From the NCBI GenBank assembly GCA_044226785.1, contig JBGAGK010000024.1, positions 1-64,000 on the forward strand: a stretch of DNA of 64,000 bases. The letters run 5' to 3'. The translations under genes and the position numbers were made by a program. The notes under the pieces were generated by a model that saw nothing but the letters and a program-made list of their open reading frames with translations, was not told the origin of the DNA and did not search any database. This DNA is from TMP-86 sp039807285. GTDB lineage: Bacteria; Pseudomonadota; Gammaproteobacteria; Steroidobacterales; Steroidobacteraceae. Shown piece after piece: positions 25,011 to 32,058 of this stretch (the stretch's first letter is position 1; every line of letters starts with the position of its first letter).

Positions 25011-25410
25011 TCTTGTCCGGATCCGACAGCCCAAGGCCGAACCGGCCACTCAGATCGAGATCGATGGGCTCGTGCGCTCAGGCAATGCACGCTTGAAGGA
25101 CGCGCAGATCAGCGGGCTGAGCATCGATGGCCGGTTCGATCTCGCCCACAACGCGGCACATGCCTTCGCGCTCGCTTCCTTGCGCTGGCACGATTATCGC
25201 TCCGAGAATCGCTACACCGTCTTTCAGTGTCTCGAGCATACGGTGAAGCTGCCCGCCGAACAATGGCGCGTCCTGGATCAGGCACATCGCAAACGCAATC
25301 TTGCTGAATACGAGGGACACTTGGAGTTGGATCAGGCGCTGGTCGATGCGTTGGTGCGTGTGGCCCGAGAGGTCGCATCTCGTGTTGAGGGGCTGGGCCC
25401 AGTCGCATGA
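24988..25410 (+). CDS. HEPN-domain RNase toxin candidate (HepT-like)
   Basis: 140 residues, all-helical. SLRQLDNLVRIRQPKAEPAT starts the protein, FDLAHNAAHAFALASLRWHDYRSENRYTVF follows in the middle, and LDQAHRKRNLAEYEG carries the Arg-Asn pair of the HEPN RNase site, though the usual RNxxxH has Tyr in place of His. It starts at a GTG inside the nucleotidyltransferase gene (23-base overlap), the classical layout in which the antitoxin is made first. The HEPN gene is intact while its antitoxin is frameshifted, so the toxin is either weak, uninduced or the antitoxin is still made by slippage. Confidence 0.75.
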   Translation: MSLRQLDNLVRIRQPKAEPATQIEIDGLVRSGNARLKDAQISGLSIDGRFDLAHNAAHAFALASLRWHDYRSENRYTVFQCLEHTVKLPAEQWRVLDQAHRKRNLAEYEGHLELDQALVDALVRVAREVASRVEGLGPVA

Positions 25411-25588
25411 GGCTCCCCTCGCTCCGATGAGGGTGCAGGCGCGAGCCGAAAATCCTTCTTTGTGGCGATGTGCGGTGCAAGCGTCAGGGCACTACTGGCC
25501 GCGGAGTGTCTCACACCGTAGCAAATGCTGGATCGAAAAACTCTGGCGAAATAGAATCGGTGCGGATCAAACGAGGAGTGCGGGCAAC

Positions 25589-27319
25589 ATGAACGGGTAT
25601 TTTTCAAAAGCGCGTTCCGGGAGTCTTGTGCTGACTTTGCTGTTGGCGCTTGCGGGCCTTTCCCATGCGGTGGCCGCCGAACCTCCTGCGGATGCCATCT
25701 TCAACCACGGTGAAATCTACACCCCGAAGGGTTGGGCTCAGGCCATCGCCGTGCGCAGGGGTGTGATGGTTGCCGTGGGCACCGATGCGCAGATCGAGGC
25801 ATTTCGGGGTCCCGCGACCAGGGAATTCGATCTCAAGGGTGCAGCAGTCCTGCCTGGCCTGCACGACATGCATGTGCACCCGATGTACGGCGGCTTCCAG
25901 TCGCTGGAGTGCCGCTTCACCCAGGGCAGCTCGATGTCGAAGGTACTGGAGGCAGTGAAGGCCTGCGCTGCCACGAAGAAAAAGGGGGAGTGGATCGTCG
26001 GCGGACAGTGGGATGTCACTTCGCTCAAGGCCACGCCCGACCGCAAGCTCCTGGACAAGGTCGCCCCGGACAATCCAGTGTTGCTCGGCGACATTTCGGG
26101 CCATAGCGGCTGGGTCAATACGATGGCGCTGCGGATCGCGGGCGTGAAGCTCGATGCGTCGACCCGCAATCCTGTCAATGGCATTTACGAGCGCGATGCC
26201 GCCGGCATCCCGACCGGTGTCCTGCGCGAGACTGCGGTCGAGGATCTGCAACGGAGCATTCCGCCGCGGACACCCGAGGAAAATGCCCGGGCGCTGGATG
26301 TAGCGCTGAAGGAGATGCTCTCTTTCGGCATCACCTCGCTCACGGATGCGGCGGTCGATGGCGAGACCCTCGCAGCCTATGCCGCTCTTTCCGACAAGGG
26401 TCTTCTCAAACAGCACGTCAAAGGTTGCATGGTGTGGAGCCCGGGCACAGGTGCGAATGCCGCCAACGAGGATCCCGCCTACATCGTTCAGCGGAACCTG
26501 TATGCGCGCGAGCGGTTCGCGCCCCGCTGCATCAAGATGTTTCTGGACGGTGTGCCCACGGACAGCCACACGGCTGCACTCCTTCATCCGTACGTCGGTG
26601 CGCGGCCGGACGATCCCCGGGCTCGTGGCATGCTCAAGATCCCACCCGCCATCCTGAATGCCGCGGTCACGCGGTTCGATGCCGAAGGCCTGACGGTGAA
26701 GTTCCACGCCGCGGGTGACGGAGCAGTACGTGAAGGACTCGATGCCATCGCGGCGGCCCGTAAAGCCAACGGCTTCAGTGGCCAGTTGCACGAAGTCGGG
26801 CACAACAGCCTCGTGGACAAGGCGGATATTCCGCGTGCGCGCGCGATCGGGGCTACTTTCGAGATGTCGCCGTACCTGTGGTTCATGACCCCGCTTCTTC
26901 CCGACAACATCGTTTCTGTCGGTCCCGAGCGCATGAAGCGCTGGATTCCCGTGAAAGAGGCCATCGATGCCGGTGGTCTGGTGGATGCCGGATCGGACTG
27001 GCCCGTGGTGCCGAGTGTGAGTCCCTGGATTGCCATCGAGACGCTCGTGACCCGGCAGGTGCCCGGGGGCGGAGGCGAGGTGATCGCTCCCGACGAGCGC
27101 ATCACGCTGAAGCAGGCGGTGGACATGTTCACGGTGAACGGGGCCCGGGAGTTGCGCGACCGGGATCGCGAAGGGGCTCTGGAAACTGGCCTGCGTGCGG
27201 ATTTCATCGTTCTCGACCGGAACCCGTTCAGGATTCCGGTCACACAAGTTCACGAAACCCGGGTGAAACTGACCGTGATCGACGGTGAAGTCGTGTATCG
27301 CGCGCCGGCGGCAAGGTGA
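25589..27319 (+). CDS. Exported YtcJ-like amidohydrolase
   Basis: 576 residues with a signal peptide (SLVLTLLLALAGLSHAVAAEP). The metal-dependent hydrolase fold of amidohydrolase family 3 is clear: AVLPGLHDMHVHPMYGG (metal-binding HxH), Lys in CIKMFLDGV, VKFHAAGDGAVREGLD, HEVGHNSLV and the C-terminal VDAGSDWPVVP with catalytic Asp, then GLRADFIVLDRNPF. Such enzymes hydrolyse amides, carbamates or formamides; the substrate is unknown. ATG 25589 follows GAGGAG. The next gene is a porin 141 bases away, so they may serve one uptake/degradation route. Confidence 0.9.
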   Translation: MNGYFSKARSGSLVLTLLLALAGLSHAVAAEPPADAIFNHGEIYTPKGWAQAIAVRRGVMVAVGTDAQIEAFRGPATREFDLKGAAVLPGLHDMHVHPMYGGFQSLECRFTQGSSMSKVLEAVKACAATKKKGEWIVGGQWDVTSLKATPDRKLLDKVAPDNPVLLGDISGHSGWVNTMALRIAGVKLDASTRNPVNGIYERDAAGIPTGVLRETAVEDLQRSIPPRTPEENARALDVALKEMLSFGITSLTDAAVDGETLAAYAALSDKGLLKQHVKGCMVWSPGTGANAANEDPAYIVQRNLYARERFAPRCIKMFLDGVPTDSHTAALLHPYVGARPDDPRARGMLKIPPAILNAAVTRFDAEGLTVKFHAAGDGAVREGLDAIAAARKANGFSGQLHEVGHNSLVDKADIPRARAIGATFEMSPYLWFMTPLLPDNIVSVGPERMKRWIPVKEAIDAGGLVDAGSDWPVVPSVSPWIAIETLVTRQVPGGGGEVIAPDERITLKQAVDMFTVNGARELRDRDREGALETGLRADFIVLDRNPFRIPVTQVHETRVKLTVIDGEVVYRAPAAR

Positions 27320-27460
27320 TTCGGTGATGAATACCCATAGCAGTCCACGTGAAATGCCGCATGCAGGAGCAGGAATGTAAGTAGTTTCGCGTGTTGGACT
27401 TCTGGGCACTCATCCCCAGAATCTCGCGGGAATCAAGGAAGCCTGCCGAGAACACGCTGC

Positions 27461-28735
27461 ATGACATACAGAGCCCCTGCCCGCCGGGTCTCCGGCATGA
27501 CCCGGTGGGGGCGTGCATGGATCGCCATCCTGACAATGGGCGCCGGTTCGTGTGCCGTGTACGCTGCCGATGCCCCATCAGGATCCCCATCAGGATCCGA
27601 TGCGCCCGTCACGGCCTATGGCAACGTGCGTTACCGTATCGAGACCGTGGACCAGGAGGGTGTCGCTCGCGACGCGTTCGCATCGACCCTGCGAGCAAGA
27701 CTGGGTGTTCGCACACGAGAGTGGCAGGGGTTCAGCGCCGTGCTCGAGGGAGAGGCCTCCAGCCGCATCGGTGACGAGCATTACAACGACACGATCAACG
27801 GGCTCACCCAATACCCGGTGGTGGCGGATCCGAAGAACGTTTCCGTCTACCAGGCCTCGCTTCGCTGGCACTGGGGGGACCGGTTCGAGGTGAATGCGGG
27901 GCGGCGCGCCATCAACCTGGACAACCAGCGCTGGGTCGGTTCCGTCGACTGGCGGCAGAACGGTCAGACGCTCGATGGTGCGGGCGTGGAGTTCAAGCCG
28001 TTGCCCGGCATGACGGTGAGCTACAACCATATCTGGCGCGTGAACCGGATCTATGGGCGCGACTCCATGCAAGGGGCCTATACCGGCAACCGGATCAATC
28101 TGCTGCGGCTGAGCCAGGAGTTCAAGGGTGCGGGGACCGTGGTCGTCTATGACTACCTGCTGGATATCCCCGATGCGCCGGCTTCTTCGTCGAGGACGCT
28201 GGGCGCACGCTTCTCCGGTGCGCACGGACTCGGTGCCAGCAAACTCAAGCTGCTCTACACGCTGGAATACGCACGCCAGTCCGACTACGGCCGCAACCCG
28301 CGCGATTTCAATCTCGGATACCTGCTCATCGAGCCCGGCGTTGCATACGGTCCGCTGAGCATCAAGGCTGGCTACGAGCGCCTCGGGGGCAATGGCACGG
28401 TGGGCCTGCAGACGCCGCTCGCGACGCTGCATGCATTCAACGGCTGGGCCGACAAGTTCCTGACCACTCCTGCCACCGGCCTGCGGGATGTCTATGGCGA
28501 CGTCACCTGGAAACTCGGGGGACCTGGCCTTCTCAAGGACACGACACTGCGCGCTGCCTGGCACGACTATCGCGCCGACCATGGCTCGCAGCGCGATGGC
28601 AGCGAATGGGACTTCATGGTGTCGCATCCGATCGGCACTCACTTCACCGCACTGGTCAAGTACGCGACGTATGAACGCGATCGCTTTGCCACTGACACCG
28701 ACAAATTCTGGACCTCCATCGAAGCAAAATTCTGA
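27461..28735 (+). CDS. Outer-membrane porin of the alginate-export type
   Basis: 424 residues. After a signal peptide (AWIAILTMGAGSCAVYAADA) the body is a series of amphipathic beta strands with alternating aromatic and polar residues (VSVYQASLRWHWGDRFEVNAGRR, NLDNQRWVGSVDWRQNGQTLDG). The final residue is Phe (FWTSIEAKF), required for outer-membrane insertion. The GRR...LDNQRWVG...WRQNGQ...DG motif resembles Alginate_exp-type porins. It precedes the nitrite reductase gene by 77 bases on the same strand and might supply it with nitrite or another anion. A second in-frame ATG at 27497 gives a more compact signal peptide. Confidence 0.75.
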   Translation: MTYRAPARRVSGMTRWGRAWIAILTMGAGSCAVYAADAPSGSPSGSDAPVTAYGNVRYRIETVDQEGVARDAFASTLRARLGVRTREWQGFSAVLEGEASSRIGDEHYNDTINGLTQYPVVADPKNVSVYQASLRWHWGDRFEVNAGRRAINLDNQRWVGSVDWRQNGQTLDGAGVEFKPLPGMTVSYNHIWRVNRIYGRDSMQGAYTGNRINLLRLSQEFKGAGTVVVYDYLLDIPDAPASSSRTLGARFSGAHGLGASKLKLLYTLEYARQSDYGRNPRDFNLGYLLIEPGVAYGPLSIKAGYERLGGNGTVGLQTPLATLHAFNGWADKFLTTPATGLRDVYGDVTWKLGGPGLLKDTTLRAAWHDYRADHGSQRDGSEWDFMVSHPIGTHFTALVKYATYERDRFATDTDKFWTSIEAKF

Positions 28736-28812
28736 TGGCAGCGTCCGCACCACATACGACAGACCCGGCGATGTGCATCTGGCGCCGCCAATCCACTGAA
28801 GGAGACTCGAGC

Positions 28813-30948
28813 ATGCCCCGATCCCAGGCTTTCATCCGCAGGGCCACGCTGCTGGCCGGACTGACCCTGGCTGCCCTCGCAAGTTCGCTGGCATCCGCGC
28901 AGCAGGTGCACGCCGCAGAGGTAGCATCGGCGACCGGGCCGTCGGAGGCTCAGATGGCGGCCGGCAAGAAGGCGTACGAGGGCATCTGCATGGCCTGTCA
29001 CCAGGCCGACGGCAAGGGGTTGCCAGGGGCATTCCCGCCGCTGGCCGGCTCCGACTACCTGCTGGAGAATCCCGAGCGCGCCGTGCGCAACGTCGTCAAC
29101 GGCCTGTCGGGGTTGGTGATCGTCAACGGCCAGAAGTTCGACGGGGTGATGCCGGCGATGACGCAGCTCTCCGATCAGGAGATCGCCGATGCGCTGACCT
29201 ACATCATGAACAGCTGGGGCAACAAGGATGGCGTCATCGCCGTTGCCCAGGTGGCGGCGGAAAGGGCGCGCGGTGCTGCAGCTCCGAAAACGGCTGATTC
29301 ACCGACAGAGCACCCGACCACGACGGCCGAGCTGGCCTTCCAGGGTGCACCGTCGCCGGTCGGTGCCGCCGGTGCGCAGATCCGCGTAACGCCTGGCGCT
29401 CCGAACATGACCGTGGCCGAGTTCGATGCGGCCCGCAAGATCTACTTCGAGCGCTGCGCCGGCTGTCACGGCGTGCTGCGCAAGGGCGCCACGGGAAAAC
29501 CGCTGACGCCTGACATCACGCAGAAAAAAGGCACCGACTACCTGAAGGTATTCATCAACCAGGGTTCGCCGGCCGGCATGCCCAGCTGGGGCAAGTCTGG
29601 CGAGCTGACGCCGGAGCAGGTCGACCTGATGGCGCGCTATGTGCAGCACGAGCCACCGCAGCCGCCGGAATTCGGTCTTGCGGAAATCAGGAAGTCCTGG
29701 AACGTCATGGTACCGGTCGACAGGCGGCCGGTGAAAAAGGAGAACAGCTACGACATCGACAACGTGTTTGCGGTGACGCTGCGCGACTCGGGTGAAGTGG
29801 CGCTGATCGATGGCGATTCCAAGAAGATCATCAACGTGATCCGCACCGGCTATGCGGTGCACATCTCCCGCCTGTCCCACTCGGGCCGCTACGTCTATAC
29901 CATCGGCCGAGATGGCAAGCTCGATCTCATCGACCTGTTCATGGCCGTGCCGGAAAAGGTGGCCGAGATCAAGATCGGGCTCGAGGCACGCTCGGTCGAG
30001 ACTTCCAAGTTCAAGGGCTTCGAGGACCGTTACGCGATAGCAGGTTCGTACTGGCCACCGCAGTTCACCATCATGGACGGTGCCACCCTGGAGCCGCTCA
30101 AGGTGGTCTCGACCCGCGGCATGACGGTCGATACCCAGGAATATCACCCCGAGCCCCGGGTCGCGGCGATCGTGGCCTCGCACGAGCATCCGGAATGGAT
30201 CGTCAACGTCAAGGAGACCGGCCAGATCCTGCTGGTCGACTACGAGGACATCAACAACCTCAGAACCACCTCGATCGGGGCTGCACGCTTTCTGCACGAT
30301 GGCGGCTGGGACTCGACCAAGCGCTACTTTCTCACTGCGGCAAACCAGTCGGACAAAGTCGCTGTCGTTGACTCGCGCGAACAGAAGCTGGTCGGGCTTG
30401 TCGACGTGGACAAGATCCCGCATCCGGGTCGTGGTGCGAACTTTGTCGATGCAAAATACGGTCCGGTGTGGGTGACCAGTGCGCTGGGCAATGACAAGAT
30501 CACCCTGCTCGGCACCGATCCGGAAAAGCACAAGGACTACGCATGGAAAGTGGTGCGGGTGCTCAAGGGACAGGGAGGAGGTTCGCTGTTCGTCAAGACT
30601 CATCCGAAATCACGCCACCTGTACGTGGATACTGCCCTGAATCCGGACCCGAAGATCTCGCAGAGCGTGGCAGTGTTCGATGTCGGCAACCTCGATGCGG
30701 GCTATACCGTGCTGCCGATCGCGGCCTGGGCCAAGGTCGGCGATGGCGCGAAGCGCGTGGTGCAACCGGAATACAACGCCGCGGGCGATGAAGTGTGGTT
30801 CTCGGTGTGGAATGGCAAGAACCAGAAATCTGCCATCGTCGTGGTCGATGACCGGACGCTCAAGCTCAAGAGTGTCATCACCGATCCACGGCTGGTGACA
30901 CCCACGGGCAAGTTCAACGTGCACAACACGATGGCCGACATCTACTGA
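28813..30948 (+). CDS. nirS: Cytochrome cd1 nitrite reductase with an extra N-terminal cytochrome c domain
   Basis: 711 residues, about 120 more than typical NirS. A signal peptide (ATLLAGLTLAALASSLASAQQVHA) is followed by two haem-c domains with CMACH (about residues 59-63) and CAGCH (about 215-219), separated by an Ala/Thr/Pro linker, and an eight-bladed d1-haem propeller from about residue 300 (VFAVTLRDSGEVALIDGDSKKIINVI...SRLSHSGRYVYTIGRDGKLDLIDLF...GTDPEKHKDYAWKVVR...KTHPKSRHLYVDTALNPDP). It should reduce nitrite to NO in the periplasm. Start ATG follows AAGGAGA by 7 bases; open frame upstream is not used. No nirCFDLGHJEN genes for haem d1 synthesis are in the window. NirN/NirF are alternatives but are usually smaller. 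Confidence 0.85.
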   Translation: MPRSQAFIRRATLLAGLTLAALASSLASAQQVHAAEVASATGPSEAQMAAGKKAYEGICMACHQADGKGLPGAFPPLAGSDYLLENPERAVRNVVNGLSGLVIVNGQKFDGVMPAMTQLSDQEIADALTYIMNSWGNKDGVIAVAQVAAERARGAAAPKTADSPTEHPTTTAELAFQGAPSPVGAAGAQIRVTPGAPNMTVAEFDAARKIYFERCAGCHGVLRKGATGKPLTPDITQKKGTDYLKVFINQGSPAGMPSWGKSGELTPEQVDLMARYVQHEPPQPPEFGLAEIRKSWNVMVPVDRRPVKKENSYDIDNVFAVTLRDSGEVALIDGDSKKIINVIRTGYAVHISRLSHSGRYVYTIGRDGKLDLIDLFMAVPEKVAEIKIGLEARSVETSKFKGFEDRYAIAGSYWPPQFTIMDGATLEPLKVVSTRGMTVDTQEYHPEPRVAAIVASHEHPEWIVNVKETGQILLVDYEDINNLRTTSIGAARFLHDGGWDSTKRYFLTAANQSDKVAVVDSREQKLVGLVDVDKIPHPGRGANFVDAKYGPVWVTSALGNDKITLLGTDPEKHKDYAWKVVRVLKGQGGGSLFVKTHPKSRHLYVDTALNPDPKISQSVAVFDVGNLDAGYTVLPIAAWAKVGDGAKRVVQPEYNAAGDEVWFSVWNGKNQKSAIVVVDDRTLKLKSVITDPRLVTPTGKFNVHNTMADIY

Positions 30949-31110
30949 CCGCAGGCGCGGCTGGTGAGGTTGAAGACCCCGGCGTTCAGGACCAGTCCTG
31001 CAGGCGGGGCAAGGTCTATGCGCCAGTCCAGCGTCGTGCGTCCGTCTGTGGCTCCATTGCTGGCAGGATCGCCTTCGTGTAGATGGAATGGTTTGGTCTT
31101 GAGCACATCC
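30942..31110 (-). pseudogene. 3' remnant of a TonB-dependent receptor
   Basis: Read on the minus strand this gives TTLDWRIDLAPPAGLVLNAG followed by VFNLTSRACGQ and a stop inside the nirS stop region. It matches the end of the intact receptor at 36453-38696 (TTLDWRIDFALPGGLALNAG, VFNLTNRACIEWED) residue by residue for about 30 residues. DNA similarity across 30954-31050 and 36558-36655 is roughly 75-80 percent by eye. The last 35 residues of the barrel are lost exactly at the nirS junction. A gene fragment, not a functional CDS. Confidence 0.7.
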
Positions 31111-31174
31111 TGGGAGGACCGGATCTGACTGTACGCGGGGTGTCAGATCAATAGCTCCTGCGTGGGCGCTGCCC

Positions 31175-31405
31175 GTGCCCCGAGCGGGTGAAGACCATCC
31201 CTGCGGCGCTTCGCACCATGGCATTGCGCCGCTTGGCAGGAGGCGCGCAGACCTCGAGCTATTGGATCTGCGTGTGCTGATTCGCGAAGCGATCAAGGTT
31301 TTAGTGCGGGTGCAAGCGGGAAAACGGCTCGCGGCATTGGGCAGCCAAGCGCCGACGATGAAGGACATCCCGCGACGTTACCCAGCGTCCGGCCAAACCC
31401 GCTGA
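31175..31405 (+). pseudogene. Truncated VapB-type antitoxin
   Basis: Only the C-terminal half (LELLDLRVLIREAIKVLVRV, QAGKRLAALGSQAPTMKDIP, RR) resembles VapB antitoxins, where a helix is followed by RRLAxLGGSxPxLxxIPRRR. The N-terminal DNA-binding strand is replaced by unrelated residues. The stop overlaps the next ATG as TGATG, the layout of an intact vapBC pair. Confidence 0.5.
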
Positions 31406-31557
31406 TGCGGGTACTTGCGGATACCTCGATTTGGGTGAACGCCTCGCCCGGCAGGTGGGGTATCCGTAGCCGGCTCTGCCTGGAGGCCTCGGCAGACTAT
31501 CTCCGGGTGTACGGCGCCGCGGAAGTCACGACGAAGCTGCACGACGAAGCTGAATGA
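31405..31557 (+). pseudogene. VapC N-terminal stub preceding mazF
   Basis: 50 codons. MRVLADTSIWVNA is the start of a VapC PIN toxin with its first catalytic Asp, but from residue 14 on the sequence (SPGRWGIRSRLCLEASADYL, RVYGAAEVTTKLHDEAE) is not PIN-like and may derive from the lost antitoxin of the following mazF. It overlaps mazF by ATGA. Looks like a recombinant scar between a vapBC and a mazEF locus. Confidence 0.5.
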
Positions 31558-31916
31558 AACGTAGTGAAATCTGGTGTGCTTCACTGCCAGCGCCCACTGG
31601 CTCTGGCCCTGGATTTCGGCGTCCCATTGTGGTGATCCAGTCCAACCCCTTCAATCAGAGCCGCATTGGAGCGGTCGTCGTCGCAATCGTGACTTCCAAT
31701 CTCTCGTTGGCGGAGGTCCCCGGAAACGTTGAGATCGGGAAGGCGGACTCCGGATTGCCGAAGCCGTCGATCGCCAATGTCCCGCAGCTCTGTACCCTTG
31801 ATCGTAATCAGCTCACCCAGCGAGTACGTGGTCTTCCTGCGGAAACCATGCACGCAGTGGAGGAAGGGCTGTGGCTTGGTCTCTGGCGAGCTGGAAGGCT
31901 CGATTCAAATCCCTGA
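31554..31916 (+). CDS. MazF/PemK-type endoribonuclease toxin
   Basis: 120 residues with the family pattern: MKRSEIWCASLPAPTGSGPG, RRPIVVIQSNPFNQSRIGAVVVAIVTSNLSLAE, NVEIGKADSGLPKPSIANVPQLCTLDRNQLTQRVRGLP. It has the RxPxVVxQ and TSNLxLAxxPGNVxI strands plus the Asp/Ser region of the RNA-cleaving site, and normal length. MazF toxins cut single-stranded RNA at short motifs. No intact antitoxin precedes it: upstream is only the vapB/vapC scar, although translational coupling (ATGA) remains. Either the short upstream ORF acts as antitoxin or the toxin is inactive or silent. Confidence 0.82.
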   Translation: MKRSEIWCASLPAPTGSGPGFRRPIVVIQSNPFNQSRIGAVVVAIVTSNLSLAEVPGNVEIGKADSGLPKPSIANVPQLCTLDRNQLTQRVRGLPAETMHAVEEGLWLGLWRAGRLDSNP

Positions 31917-32058
31917 CTTGAACCGCTGCCAGGCGCAAGGGAAAACTCGAATCTCCTCAGGCGTGTACATGCGGCCGAGGAAGGCCTTTTGCCCGACATG
32001 GGCCGAAGCGTACCGATCGCACGCTGCCCGAGCTTGCGTACTTGGCTACAATTCCCTC

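Noticed and set aside
25604..27409. 601-codon open frame on the minus strand
   Set aside because: It is antisense to the amidohydrolase gene, whose metal-binding motifs and signal peptide are intact.
27320..27460. FNR/DNR box before the porin-nirS genes
   Set aside because: No TTGAT-N4-ATCAA-like sequence was found in this gap, so anaerobic control by FNR-type proteins is not supported here.
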